Shown here: piece after piece, positions 8,862 through 19,658 of the stretch
How the letters are laid out: each line of letters opens with the position of its first letter
Numbering within the stretch: position 1 is the stretch's first letter
NCBI GenBank assembly: GCA_025934135.1
Contig: JAICYR010000004.1
Coordinates: 1 to 48,266 of the forward strand
Source of the DNA: Acidobacteriaceae bacterium
GTDB lineage: Bacteria; Acidobacteriota; Terriglobia; Terriglobales; Acidobacteriaceae
Direction: 5' to 3'
Length of the DNA: 48,266 nt
Made by a program: the position numbers and the translations under genes
Notes under the pieces: model-generated
Databases searched by the model: none
Seen by the model: the letters and a program-made list of their open reading frames with translations, nothing else
Told to the model about the DNA's origin: nothing

Positions 8862-10247
8862 CTACCGCAAAGCGCGCCGGGCTGCCTCCCGCCCCATGCG
8901 GATCATGTCCGGCAGTCCCACGCCGTAATAGGCATTGCCCGCCAGATGCAGCCCCGGATACTGCGCCACCAGCGCCTCAAGCCGCGCCATGCGCGCCAGA
9001 TGCCCCACCGCATACTGCGGCAGCGACGCGGGCCACCAGCGCACTATTGTATGTTGCGGTTCAGGTAGCGGACCCAGCGCTTCGGATAGCCGCTGTATCG
9101 CGAGCTCCGACAGAGCCCGGTCATCCTGCCCAAGCAGATTCTCCGCCGCCGCTCCGCCGAAAAATGCCCGCAGATGCACGCCGTCTTCGGGCGCTCGATG
9201 CGCAAATTTCTGATCCATGAAGGTGCAGGCCAGCAGTTGTGGGTGCGTTGCGTCGGTTCCTTTCGGCACCAGGTATCCAAAGCCTTGCGGAATTTTCATG
9301 CTTCGCGCCTGTTCCGGCGCGAAGGCCAGCGCGACCACAATCGCCGACGAAAAATCCATTCCCAGCAATTCAGGAAATTCCTCGTCAGTCCATCGCAGCA
9401 GGCTCCGCGTCACATACGCCGGAGTCGCCACAATCACGGAATCGAAATCCTCCTCCGCATCCACTGTCCGCACGCGCCAGCCGCGCTCGGTGCGTCGAAG
9501 CCCGATGATCTGGTCCGATAGCCGCGCGGCCTCACGCGGCAGAGTCGCCGCCATGCGCTCAACCAGCGCGCCCAACCCGGAGCGCAGTGTGGTGAAAACC
9601 GCCTGCCCGCTCTTCGCCTTCCGCGATTGGAGCGCCGCAATCAGGCTGCCGTGCTCGCGCTCCATCCGCACAAACGCGGGCATGACGGCACGAACGCTCA
9701 GTCGCTCAATGCTGCCGCCGAAAATCCCAGAGAGCAACGGAGCGGCCACCGTGCGCACCACTTCCTCCCCAAAGTGTCTGCGGACGAAAGCCGCGACCGA
9801 TTCATCTTCATCGTCTCGCAGCGCCGACTGCTTCAAGTCCTCAGCCTGCTCCGGTTCGCGCCGATAAGCGGCCCGCGCCTCCGCGCTGAAGAGTGGCGAC
9901 TGCGCGATGGCCTCAAGGTCCGAGGGAACCATCATGGTCATGCCGTCCGGCATCTGAACCAGCGCGCCCTCGCGCAGCAGATACGTCCTTCGCTGCGCGT
10001 CATTCGAGGGAATCAGCTCTGCCTCAAGCCCAAGTTCTACAGCCAACTCGCGCGCCCACGGCTTTTCTGAAACCCACGAGTCCGGCCCGCACTCAATCAC
10101 GAATCCATCTGCGCGGAGTGTTTCCACGATGCCGCCCAGCCGCGCCGACGCTTCAAAAACTGCGAACTCGGCGCACCCGCTCCGCGCAAGCTCATACGCG
10201 GCGGAAAGCCCGCTCATCCCACCGCCGATAATCGCGACCCGCTTCAT
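8862..10247 (-). CDS. hemG: Protoporphyrinogen / coproporphyrinogen III oxidase (HemG/HemY type)
   Basis: FAD-dependent oxidase of late haem synthesis, 461 residues, converting a porphyrinogen to the porphyrin with oxygen. The N-terminus is a classic FAD-binding beta-alpha-beta (VAIIGGGMSGLSAAYELARS) followed by FEASARLGGIVETL and ECGPDSWVSEKPWARELAVE, typical of HemY/CgoX. The C-terminal FAD motif is GLHLAGNAYYGVGLPDMIRM. Its ATG overlaps the hemH stop (ATGA), so it is the last gene of a hemE-hemH-hemG unit. Whether the real substrate is protoporphyrinogen IX or coproporphyrinogen III cannot be settled here; the gene order is that of hemEHY in Bacillus subtilis, which uses the coproporphyrin route. 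Confidence 0.93.
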   Translation of the reverse strand: MKRVAIIGGGMSGLSAAYELARSGCAEFAVFEASARLGGIVETLRADGFVIECGPDSWVSEKPWARELAVELGLEAELIPSNDAQRRTYLLREGALVQMPDGMTMMVPSDLEAIAQSPLFSAEARAAYRREPEQAEDLKQSALRDDEDESVAAFVRRHFGEEVVRTVAAPLLSGIFGGSIERLSVRAVMPAFVRMEREHGSLIAALQSRKAKSGQAVFTTLRSGLGALVERMAATLPREAARLSDQIIGLRRTERGWRVRTVDAEEDFDSVIVATPAYVTRSLLRWTDEEFPELLGMDFSSAIVVALAFAPEQARSMKIPQGFGYLVPKGTDATHPQLLACTFMDQKFAHRAPEDGVHLRAFFGGAAAENLLGQDDRALSELAIQRLSEALGPLPEPQHTIVRWWPASLPQYAVGHLARMARLEALVAQYPGLHLAGNAYYGVGLPDMIRMGREAARRALR

Positions 10248-11146
10248 CGCCCGCGCAGCCGCGCCAGGCCTTTCCGCGCCAGATCGGCGAGAGCCCCCGT
10301 CAGCAGCGGCGAGTCATTCAGCGATTGCGGACGCGCCAACTCCATCCCCAACCCCGCCGCGAATTGCCGGAACGCAATGTCGATGTCGTACAGAATTTCC
10401 ACGTGGTCGCAGAGGAAACCAACCGGCTGCACCATGACTCTGCGTATTCCCCGCTGATGCAGGCACCGCAACGTCTCCTCCACCGTTGGCCCAATCCACG
10501 GCCCACCGGAAACGCCCTGGCTCTGAAACGCGAACAGCCGCTCGCTCTCCGGAACCCCAACGCGCTCGGCAACCATCTCCGCCGTCTGCCGCGCCTCGTC
10601 AGCGTATGGGTCCGCCGCGCCGCTCGCATCGCTTTCGAGCGTGCGGCAGGGGACGCTGTGCGCCGTGAAGATCACCGGAGTCCCAGCGGTCCACACCGCG
10701 CGCAGTCGTTCGGCAAAGGCATCCGCGAGCAGCGGATGATCGGCCCACGTCTCGGTAAAGTCCACCCGCATCTCGCCCGATTCCGCGAACACAGCGCGCC
10801 GATACAGCCCCACGCTGGTCCGCGAATTCTGCGGAGCGAGGCAGATGGCGGCGAACCGGTCTACCCCGTCGGCGCGCATTTCGCGAATCGCGTCGGCGAT
10901 GTAGGGCTTCCAGTTCCTCATGCCCACATACACCGGCACGCCCAGCGCATCGGATAAAAGCCGCGCCTGCTCCCGCGTGATCCGCGTCAGCGGGCTGGGG
11001 CCAATCAGGAAGTAACGGTGCCGAATCTCCTCCACCACCGATTCCGGCAACGAGCGCCCGCCCGTCACCTTGCTCAGGTAATCGGGAATTTCGTCCAGCG
11101 TGTCCGGCGTGCCGTGCGCCAGCAGCAGAATGGCTTCGTCGCTCAA
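10244..11146 (-). CDS. hemH: Ferrochelatase
   Basis: Inserts ferrous iron into a porphyrin; 300 residues. Landmarks are the N-terminal AILLLAHGTPDTLDEIPDYL, the segment RYFLIGPSPLTRITREQA, the active-site histidine in IFTAHSVP and the acidic partner in GFLCDHVEILYDID. The initiation codon appears to be TTG, overlapping the hemE stop as TTGA, with GGAGGAG a few bases upstream; this is an unusual start that fits translational coupling. The downstream end overlaps hemG by 4 bases. The protein may act on protoporphyrin IX or, if the organism uses the coproporphyrin-dependent route, on coproporphyrin III. The chelatase identity is firm. Confidence 0.95.
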   Translation of the reverse strand: MSDEAILLLAHGTPDTLDEIPDYLSKVTGGRSLPESVVEEIRHRYFLIGPSPLTRITREQARLLSDALGVPVYVGMRNWKPYIADAIREMRADGVDRFAAICLAPQNSRTSVGLYRRAVFAESGEMRVDFTETWADHPLLADAFAERLRAVWTAGTPVIFTAHSVPCRTLESDASGAADPYADEARQTAEMVAERVGVPESERLFAFQSQGVSGGPWIGPTVEETLRCLHQRGIRRVMVQPVGFLCDHVEILYDIDIAFRQFAAGLGMELARPQSLNDSPLLTGALADLARKGLARLRGR

Positions 11147-12189
11147 CGCCGCTCCTCCCCGCCGTACTCGCGCACAAACTTCACCACTGCCTGCACGTTC
11201 TCCACCGGCGTTTCAGGAACAATTCCATGCCCCAGGTTGAAGATGTGCCCAGGTCGACCCGCGGCCTGGTCCAGAATGCCGCGCACGCGCCTCCGGATCA
11301 GTTCTGGTTCGGCGAACAACGTGATGGGGTCAAGATTTCCCTGCACGGCACAGGCGTAATCCAGCTCGCGCCACGCCTTGCCCAGCGAAACCCGCCAGTC
11401 CAGCCCCAGCACGTCGGCCCCCGTCTCGCGCATCGCCGGAAGCAGACTGGCCGTATCCACTCCGAAATAAATCACTGGGACCCCGAACGACTGCACCTCG
11501 CGCACCAGCGTCTTGGTGACGGGCAGCACGAACTCGCGGTAGTCTTCGACGCTCAGCGCGCCTGCCCAACTATCGAATATCTGGATAACGTCCGCGCCCG
11601 CTTCCACCTGTTGACGCGCGAACTCGCGCAGCACCGCCGCCAGCTTTTCCAGCAGCGCGAGCCATGCGTCCGGCTGGCGGTACATCAGGGTTTTGGTGTG
11701 AATGTAATTCCGCGAGCCACCGCCCTCCACCATGTAGCTGGCCAGCGTGAAGGGCGCACCGCAAAAACCAATCATGCCCAGCCTGTCGCGAAAATGCGCC
11801 GCCACGCGCTGAATTGCTTCGGCTACATAGCTCAGATCCTCGGCGCGGTCCGTGCGCAGCCGTGCGACTGCTTCAGGCGTCCGCACCGGCGTGTGAATCA
11901 CCGGGCCTTCACCGGCCTGGAACTCAAAATCCAGCCCCATGCTCTCCAGCGGCAGCAGCAGGTCGGCAAAAATGATCGCCGCGTCCACGCCCAGCTTTTC
12001 CGCAGCCGTAATCGTGACTTCAGCGGCCAGCGCGGGCTGCTTGCAAATTTCAAGCAGAGAATGACGCTTTCGCACTGCCTGATATTCCGCCATGTATCGC
12101 CCAGCCTGCCGCAAAAACCAGACCGGAGTCCGGTCCACGGGCTGCCGCAAACACGCACGCACCAGTCGCGTGGCCCCGGTCATGGACAT
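11143..12189 (-). CDS. hemE: Uroporphyrinogen decarboxylase
   Basis: Cofactor-independent decarboxylase turning uroporphyrinogen III into coproporphyrinogen III; about 348 residues. The signature PVWFLRQAGRYMAEYQAVR near the N-terminus and IIFADLLLPLESMGLDFEF, with the essential aspartate, are both present, as is the later GFCGAPFTLASYMVEGG. The start at MSMTGATRLVRACLRQPVD matches the usual family N-terminus; in-frame ATGs at 12225 and 12246 would add 12 or 19 residues and cannot be excluded. It heads the tightly overlapping hemE-hemH-hemG unit. The large barrel-protein gene ends about 100 bases upstream on the same strand. Confidence 0.95.
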   Translation of the reverse strand: MSMTGATRLVRACLRQPVDRTPVWFLRQAGRYMAEYQAVRKRHSLLEICKQPALAAEVTITAAEKLGVDAAIIFADLLLPLESMGLDFEFQAGEGPVIHTPVRTPEAVARLRTDRAEDLSYVAEAIQRVAAHFRDRLGMIGFCGAPFTLASYMVEGGGSRNYIHTKTLMYRQPDAWLALLEKLAAVLREFARQQVEAGADVIQIFDSWAGALSVEDYREFVLPVTKTLVREVQSFGVPVIYFGVDTASLLPAMRETGADVLGLDWRVSLGKAWRELDYACAVQGNLDPITLFAEPELIRRRVRGILDQAAGRPGHIFNLGHGIVPETPVENVQAVVKFVREYGGEERR

Positions 12190-12292
12190 CTCGTTTTCCG
12201 TTGGCCTTTCAGACAGGCGAGTCATGGTCAAACATGAGGGTAGCATTTTCAGCGGCAGTCGCTCTTGTTCCCGCCGTCTGTCTGAAATCGCT

Positions 12293-15076
12293 CTAGAAGG
12301 TCAGAGTTGTGTGCAGGTACATGAGCCGATTGGCCTGCGGATTTGCGAACTGGTTCACAGACATGTTCGTCGACTGACCGAAGATCGGCGATCCCAGAAC
12401 CCCCAGCGGCGGACCTCCGTTGACGCTGTTCAACAGGTTCTGCGCCTGCAGGCCCACGTTCCACGCGAAGCGCCGCGGCGTCTCCTGCCCACCGGCGGCT
12501 GCTGCTCCTGTTTTTGGCCCAAGATAAAAGACCCGCGACAGCGCCATGTTGAGCATCACGAACGCCGGTCCCGTGCCGTAGTTCACCGGAATGATCGTCT
12601 GCCCCGGCATCGGGTCGGCGTCGAAACTTCCCCAGCGCGTGCGATACACGCTGGGCCGGGTCAGGTCCGTCGCAAAGGCGGGGCGGTCATTAAACTGCGA
12701 ATCGCCGTTCAGGTCCTGCCCAACCGTGATGTTGAATGGCCCGCTTGACTCGATGATGAAGAAAGGGTTCGCATCCAGCCGCAGCGGCAGATGCAGCAGG
12801 CCGCCAATGTAGGCGCGTGTGCGAATATCATTGGACGCGCGGCCATAATCGGCGTCCAGATCATATTGCTCAGACGGAAACCCGGCCGCGCCATCGGTAT
12901 TGCTCTCGCGCTTGCCAATCGTCAAATAGCCATACAGAATCGCCGGCTTCGTGTCATAACGCGCCGTCATGTAAAGCTGGCTGCGCCGGGACGCGCCTTC
13001 CGACTGATATTCGTAAATGTTTTGCAGCGTGCCCAGCGGACGAGTTCCGCTTACCGGATCGCTGGGATCATAAGTCCCCGGCAGCGGCGCGTTCACGTTG
13101 CGCGTGAGCAGCAGGTCAATGCCGCGATAATAGGTGTAATCCGCATGAATAAAAAGCGCCTTGGTGAATTGCCTTTCCAGTCCCACACTTGCCTGGAACA
13201 CCGAGGGCGCGTGCAGCTGCGGATCAATGCGATAGACGGTGGGCAGCGTGGCCGGGCCCAATTCATCGGGCGCCGGCAGATTGGGATAAAAATCCGGATC
13301 ATGCACCACGTACTGCTGCTCAAGCACTCCGTTCTGCCGCGTAGCATTCAGGACAAGGTCGGGCGTGAACCGCTGGTAAAACATCCCTACGCCCGCGCGG
13401 AACACCACCACCGGCTTGGGGCGGTTCTTTCCTCCAATTGACCACCCATAGCTCACTCGCGGAGCAAAATCCACGTGGTCGTGAATGCCGGATTGCGTCT
13501 CATACCGCAGCCCCGGGGTCAGCGTCATGTTCGGGTTCAGCTTCCACTGGTCCTCAAAATAAAACCCCAAGTCAGCCACATTTACCGAAGTCTTCGGAGT
13601 GCCCGCCGTAATGGCGAACTGGCTCGCACCGCCGCCCTCAGCGCGAATCTCCTCGGGGGTCAGCCCGTTATCAATCCCCTGCTTCGTAAGCTCATAAGCC
13701 TGAATCGAAGGGAAAATGAACAGGCCGTTGTAGCCGCCGGTTGAGGAATTCCTATCCAGCACATCCCGTAGCCGCCCTCCAAACTGGAGCAGATGGTTTC
13801 CTCGCAAAAGCGAAACCTGGTCCTGAAGCTCAAAGCGCTTCTGCACATCGCGCGACTGGCCCAGGTTGTTCCCGCCGCCGTTGAAGGCGCCCTGCACCAG
13901 CACGCTGGCCGCCGTGCTGTGCGGCGTGGAAACATCACTCAGGTGAATGAACTGGAAGCGGGTCTCATTCACCAGCTTTTCGCTATAGGTCTGCGTATCG
14001 GTAAACCGCAGCGTCTGCTCCAGATGGCGCGTATCAATGGCCTGCGCGGGCAGCGAAAGCTGGCTCTGCAACAGGTCCTGCTGCGTGTCGTGATCAATGT
14101 CGTATCGAAGGCTGAGGGAGTGAACCTTCCCAACCTGAAAATCAATCCTCGGCGTGAACTCGGTCCCAACCTGCGGGCTGCTGATCGCCTCTGTGTAGAC
14201 CGGTCCCGTGGACGACGTAATGGCGTGGATCAACGACTGCGTGCCCATGTTCTGCTGCACGCCCGAGAGAAACCATGAACTCGTTTTCGTCAGGGGCCCG
14301 CTGATATCGCCCTGGGAATAAACCGCGGAATATGGCGGCTGGCTCGCAACATAAGGGTTCCGCGAATTAAGCGGAGAGTACTCGCCCGCCATCTCTACGG
14401 TGCCGTGCAGTTCGTCGCCGCCCGGCTTCGTGATGATCTCGATCCGGTCAACCCCAGGCGTGTCATATTCCGCCGAATACGGGTCCTGATTCATTCGGAT
14501 TTCCTGAATCGACTCCTTCGGCGGCAAATGGCTCGCCGTGAATCCGTCCACGTAAAACTGCGGATCAATGTCCGACCCCGCCATCACAATCAGCTGATGC
14601 TTCAGGTTTTGCGGGTCCACCGGCAGGGCGTCCAGGTCCGAGCCGCGAAGCACCACCGCTCCCAGGTTCCGGTCCGGACCGGAATCCATCCCTTCCGACG
14701 AGACCGAAATCCGCTGGCGGTCCACCTCAATCTTCAGCCGCACGGAGATATTCAACTCCTGCCCGGCTTTCACTATTACGTCCCGCTGCGCCTCCTGAAA
14801 TCCGCTCGCATCAGTCGTCAGCGAGTATCTGCCCTCGGGCACCGAGGCAAACCGGAAATCACCATGATCGCTGGATTCCACCGTCCGCCCGGGCTCCGCT
14901 CCCGAGGACAGCGTCAGATGCGCATGAGGAACAAGCGCGCCGGAAGGATCCGTGACCTGCCCCCAGACCCCCCCTACGTCCTGCTGCGCGAACGCTGGCA
15001 TATACGCGAACCAGCAGGTCAGCGTGAACGAAAAAAGAACAGCGTACCGGCAAGCGGAGCGAATAAAGTGACGCAT
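12293..15076 (-). CDS. Oar-like TonB-dependent outer-membrane barrel protein
   Basis: Large outer-membrane protein of 927 residues. Order: signal peptide (MRHFIRSACRYAVLF to AFAQ); a carboxypeptidase-regulatory-like beta-sandwich (GVWGQVTDPSGALVPHAHL, DHGDFRFASVPEGRYSLTTD); a plug-like region (VVLRGSDLDALPVDPQ, then FYVDGFTASHLPPKESIQE and GVDRIEIITKPGGDELHG); and a long series of amphipathic strands ending in an aromatic residue (MYLHTTLTF), as in barrels assembled by BamA. This CarboxypepD_reg plus TonB arrangement is greatly expanded in acidobacteria and is thought to bind oligosaccharides or other large nutrients; the ligand here is unknown. The ATG at 15076 is chosen because it starts the signal peptide; an upstream ATG at 15151 adds 25 polar residues. 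No strong ribosome site is visible. Confidence 0.92.
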   Translation of the reverse strand: MRHFIRSACRYAVLFSFTLTCWFAYMPAFAQQDVGGVWGQVTDPSGALVPHAHLTLSSGAEPGRTVESSDHGDFRFASVPEGRYSLTTDASGFQEAQRDVIVKAGQELNISVRLKIEVDRQRISVSSEGMDSGPDRNLGAVVLRGSDLDALPVDPQNLKHQLIVMAGSDIDPQFYVDGFTASHLPPKESIQEIRMNQDPYSAEYDTPGVDRIEIITKPGGDELHGTVEMAGEYSPLNSRNPYVASQPPYSAVYSQGDISGPLTKTSSWFLSGVQQNMGTQSLIHAITSSTGPVYTEAISSPQVGTEFTPRIDFQVGKVHSLSLRYDIDHDTQQDLLQSQLSLPAQAIDTRHLEQTLRFTDTQTYSEKLVNETRFQFIHLSDVSTPHSTAASVLVQGAFNGGGNNLGQSRDVQKRFELQDQVSLLRGNHLLQFGGRLRDVLDRNSSTGGYNGLFIFPSIQAYELTKQGIDNGLTPEEIRAEGGGASQFAITAGTPKTSVNVADLGFYFEDQWKLNPNMTLTPGLRYETQSGIHDHVDFAPRVSYGWSIGGKNRPKPVVVFRAGVGMFYQRFTPDLVLNATRQNGVLEQQYVVHDPDFYPNLPAPDELGPATLPTVYRIDPQLHAPSVFQASVGLERQFTKALFIHADYTYYRGIDLLLTRNVNAPLPGTYDPSDPVSGTRPLGTLQNIYEYQSEGASRRSQLYMTARYDTKPAILYGYLTIGKRESNTDGAAGFPSEQYDLDADYGRASNDIRTRAYIGGLLHLPLRLDANPFFIIESSGPFNITVGQDLNGDSQFNDRPAFATDLTRPSVYRTRWGSFDADPMPGQTIIPVNYGTGPAFVMLNMALSRVFYLGPKTGAAAAGGQETPRRFAWNVGLQAQNLLNSVNGGPPLGVLGSPIFGQSTNMSVNQFANPQANRLMYLHTTLTF

Positions 15077-15288
15077 AGTTGCTGGGCGGATCTGGATGGT
15101 AAAGGACTTGCAACAGGGGCTTTTAGCCCTCGATTTTGCGGAAGACCACAAGCACGGCCCGCAATTCAGGGTTCGTTCATCTTTATGGACTTTTCCGATT
15201 AACCCTTTACCATATCCAAAATCTGGGACCTCGCAAAGCTATTTTATGGTCCGAATCTGCGAAACAACCTCAGGCATCCTACAAAAGA

Positions 15289-16539
<1,251 letters not shown>

Positions 16540-16563
16540 TCACAAGCGAAGGAGGCGAATCGA

Positions 16564-16962
16564 ATGGAAATCAAGAGAGTCGGCGCAGAGCCATCGTCGA
16601 AAGGTCCTGCGGATTGGTTCACCGGTACCGTGAGGATCGACCCGCTCTTTCAATCGCCCGATCCGGCACGCGTGGCGGGCGCGAGCGTCACCTTCGAGCC
16701 GGGCGCGCGGACTGCCTGGCATACACATCCATTCGGCCAGACCCTCATCGTCACCTCGGGTTTTGGACGCGCCCAGCGCTGGGGCGGCTCCCTCGAGGAG
16801 ATTCGTCCCGGCGACGTGGTCTGGTTCGCGCCCGGAGAAAAGCATTGGCACGGAGCCGCGCCAACCACGGCCATGACCCACATCGCCGTGCAGGAACGCC
16901 TCGACGGCAAAGTCGTGGAATGGATGGAGCAGGTCAGCGACGAGCAGTACCAACCCGCCTAA
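16564..16962 (+). CDS. Cupin protein, close match to (R)-hydroxynitrile lyase of Granulicella
   Basis: Single-domain cupin of 132 residues. From memory it aligns without gaps to the manganese-dependent cupin hydroxynitrile lyase of Granulicella tundricola (GtHNL). The opening MEIKRVG and [15 protein letters not shown] match, as do the ligands His53, His55, Gln59 (AWHTHPFGQ) and His94 (GEKHWHGA). Positions reported as activity hot spots there (Ala40, Val42, Gln110) carry the same wild-type residues here. GtHNL cleaves or forms cyanohydrins in vitro; its physiological substrate is unknown. A strong GAAGGAGG site precedes the ATG. The last 4 bases overlap the end of the convergent GH39 gene. The match is recalled, not computed. 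Confidence 0.85.
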   Translation: MEIKRVGAEPSSKGPADWFTGTVRIDPLFQSPDPARVAGASVTFEPGARTAWHTHPFGQTLIVTSGFGRAQRWGGSLEEIRPGDVVWFAPGEKHWHGAAPTTAMTHIAVQERLDGKVVEWMEQVSDEQYQPA

Positions 16963-18647
16963 TTTTTCGAATCCGTCCACGAAACACGTAGCAGGCCCAC
17001 GCTCTCGCGCGGAAGCTCAAGCTGGATATTCACACGGCCTTGGTCCGCCGTCGCCCAGGTTGGAGAGCCTTTCAACTGGAGTTGACCCGCCGCTTGCAGC
17101 TTCGCGTATTGCTCCGCATTCGGATGCTGCGGCGACCCCATCGCCTTCCACACCGTAAACGCGTTGCTGTGGTGCTCATCAATGCGAAACTGCTGCACCA
17201 GAACACGACGCACTGACTTTGGCACTCCCGAAATCGAAACCTGCACCGGTGTGCCCGGCCCCGGAATCGCGTCCGCTTGATAATTCCACACCATTACCGC
17301 TGCGGAGTTCGACTCCCGCGTGGCAATCGCGTCAATGTCCGGATGCTGCCGCACGCTCGAGTCCACAATTTCCTGCACCGGCACCACCCCGCTGCTCGTC
17401 GCAGTCACACGCTCGCCGCCCAGCAACCCGGCCATGCGAAAGAAATTCAGTTCCGGTTTATCCACGCCATTGGTGGACAACGCGCGATGGCTGGAAAAAT
17501 ACGGCTGGTCCTCAAACTCGAAGGCCCAGGTCAGAAATCCGACCAGATGCACCTGCTCGCGCTGCGCCAAATCCGTCAGCCCCTTCATCGCAGCCGCCGT
17601 GTAGGTGGGGTACAGCGTCCCGTCCCGATACGTGTCTTCCGGATGCTCGGGCGGCGAGCACGCGCCGCACCCCTCCGGATCGGCCTCGCTGATGACGACG
17701 GGCAGTTGGCTGAATTTGGGTGACGCATGAATGATCTTGAACCCCGTCGCGGCGTTCTCAAGCTCCTGCTTCAGCCCCATCCGCACGTGTCCATCCACAA
17801 ATCGCGGCCTTCCCTTCGCGTGGAAGGAAATAAAGTCCAGTGGAACCGGCCCTCCTGTGGCGCTGCTGCGGTCCTCAGCGCAGTGCCGCAAAAACTCCTT
17901 GAGATAGGCCGCGCTTTTTCTGCCCTGCGTGGGTCCCGTGGTCGCCGGTCCGCCGACGCGCGCATTTGGAACCGCCGCCCGCACGCCCGCCGCCGCGTAA
18001 TCATAGAGCTTTTCGTACTGCTGCTCCGTGCCATGCCAGTAGAAAATATCCGGCTCGTTCCACACCTCCCAATACCAGGTGGAGACCTCACCCATTCCAT
18101 ACCGCGCCGCCATGTGCGCCGCCACCTCATGCGTCAGGTCGCGCCACTTGCCGTAATCATTCGGCGGATACGACCATCCCTCCGTCTCACCCGGCTTTCC
18201 CGGCCACGGAACGTGATACGGGTCAGGATGGCTCGACAGCGCCTTCGGCACGAATCCAAGCTCGACATATGGATGCACCCCCGCATGGACCCATGCGTCA
18301 AAGATGCTGTCGATTCTGGTCCAGTTATAGACGGGCTTTCCGTTAGCGTCCTCACTATAGACGTTCGTATAGCCCCACTTCAGCCCCGGCTTCCCTTCGC
18401 CATTGGTCAGCAGAAAATGCGCGCGCACATGAACTGGCGCCGGAGTCAGGTCATGAAGTTTCTTCAGCAGCGCCTGCCCGTTTTTGGTCACGGTGTTGTC
18501 CGACTCGTCATAGCCGAACCAGCTATACACAGGCGAGAACGCGCCCAGGTCCTTCTGCAAATCAACCTGCACCGCTACAGTGGACTGACCGAATCCGGTG
18601 GACACCGCCAGCAGGCAGCAGAGAGTAGTGAGAATCGTGTGTATCAT
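16959..18647 (-). CDS. Glycoside hydrolase family 39 (beta-xylosidase-like)
   Basis: Exported glycosidase of 562 residues: signal peptide [20 protein letters not shown], then a (beta/alpha)8 barrel. The acid/base glutamate is Glu198 in [10 protein letters not shown], and the likely nucleophile is Glu321 in [11 protein letters not shown], at the expected spacing for the GH-A clan. A C-terminal beta-sandwich follows ([33 protein letters not shown]). The layout fits GH39 beta-xylosidases, though alpha-iduronidase-like or other specificities are possible. It is divergent from a broken acetylesterase-like gene with only 25 bases between starts, suggesting joint use in hemicellulose breakdown. Its 3' end overlaps the cupin gene by 4 bases. 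Confidence 0.9.
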   Translation of the reverse strand: MIHTILTTLCCLLAVSTGFGQSTVAVQVDLQKDLGAFSPVYSWFGYDESDNTVTKNGQALLKKLHDLTPAPVHVRAHFLLTNGEGKPGLKWGYTNVYSEDANGKPVYNWTRIDSIFDAWVHAGVHPYVELGFVPKALSSHPDPYHVPWPGKPGETEGWSYPPNDYGKWRDLTHEVAAHMAARYGMGEVSTWYWEVWNEPDIFYWHGTEQQYEKLYDYAAAGVRAAVPNARVGGPATTGPTQGRKSAAYLKEFLRHCAEDRSSATGGPVPLDFISFHAKGRPRFVDGHVRMGLKQELENAATGFKIIHASPKFSQLPVVISEADPEGCGACSPPEHPEDTYRDGTLYPTYTAAAMKGLTDLAQREQVHLVGFLTWAFEFEDQPYFSSHRALSTNGVDKPELNFFRMAGLLGGERVTATSSGVVPVQEIVDSSVRQHPDIDAIATRESNSAAVMVWNYQADAIPGPGTPVQVSISGVPKSVRRVLVQQFRIDEHHSNAFTVWKAMGSPQHPNAEQYAKLQAAGQLQLKGSPTWATADQGRVNIQLELPRESVGLLRVSWTDSKN

Positions 18648-18672
18648 TCTGGCGACATTTTAGAAGGAAAGC

Positions 18673-19642
18673 ATGGCCGCTGGCATTACACTCATGGCGA
18701 TGAAGCCATTGATCTTTGCTCTCTGTCTCGTTCTCGCGTGCTTTGGCGCAAACGCGCAGAAGTTTATTCGGCAACCGTCCGCGGGACATAAGCAGGTTTT
18801 GATATGGCCGGGAGCCGCGCCGGACCAGCAGCCAGTGAAGGGACCGGAGTACGCCGTAAGGTCGGGGAAGGATTTTCTGGTCGCCGGAAAACCCGCGATA
18901 GGCGTGTGGGATGTGTCGCGGCCAACCATGACGGTGTATTCGCCAAAAGTAAGGGGATACCGGCGTGGCGGTGGTCGTGTTCCCCGGCGGCGGCTATAAG
19001 GAACTCGCCATCGATCTGGAAGGCACCGAAGTTTGCGATTGGCTCACCACGAAGGGCATCACGTGCATACTGCTCAAGTACCGCGTCCCAGCAAATCCGT
19101 GGTCAGCTCCGTATTACGGAGCCTATCCGCAGTCGAAAATGGCGTTGGATGACGCGCAAAGGACGATGGGATTGGTGCGTTTTCATGCGGCGGAGTGGCA
19201 CATTGATCCTCACAAAATTGGGGTGCTTGGTTTTTCCGCAGGTGGAAGTTTGGTAGCAGAAATCAGCACGCATTTCGCGAAGCGGTTATATCCGGCGGTG
19301 GACGCGGCGGATAAGCTGAGCTGCCGCCCGGATTTCGCCGTGGCGATTTATCCGGGGCATTTGTGGATTGATGATAAGAAGTTTGAATTGAACCCGGAAG
19401 TTCCAGTAACTCACGATACGCCGCCCACATTTTTACTTCAGGCCGAGGATGATCACGTGGACAACGTAAACGACTCGCTGGTTTACTACATCGCGCTGAA
19501 GAATGCCGGAATCCCGGTTGAGATGCACTTGTACGCGCACGGCGGCCACGCATTCGGGTTGCGGCACACAAAATTTCCGATTACCGACTGGCCTCAGATG
19601 GTGGACAGGTGGCTGGTGTCGCTCCGGATGGTGCCGCAGTAA
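18673..19642 (+). pseudogene. Acetylesterase-like alpha/beta hydrolase, frameshifted
   Basis: Exported alpha/beta hydrolase of the acetyl-xylan-esterase type, split across two frames. The first part (18673 to about 18953) carries a signal peptide (PLIFALCLVLACFGANAQ) and ends VWDVSRPTMTVYSPK. The second (from about 18957 to 19642) resumes DTGVAVVVFPGGGYKEL and holds the nucleophile motif GFSAGGS, the acidic region QAEDDHVDN and the histidine in HGGHAFGLRH. Removing one G from the GGGG run at 18953-18956 restores a continuous protein of about 322 residues (YSPKVRDTGVAVVVF). All catalytic parts survive, so the lesion is recent or a sequence error. GAAGGAAAGC precedes the ATG at 18673. It is divergent from the GH39 gene, consistent with deacetylating hemicellulose. 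Confidence 0.8.
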
Positions 19643-19658
19643 CGGCGGACTATTCATC

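Noticed and set aside
11227-12237. 336-codon plus-strand frame opposite hemE
   Set aside because: Antisense to an unmistakable uroporphyrinogen decarboxylase; Arg/His/Gln-rich translation.
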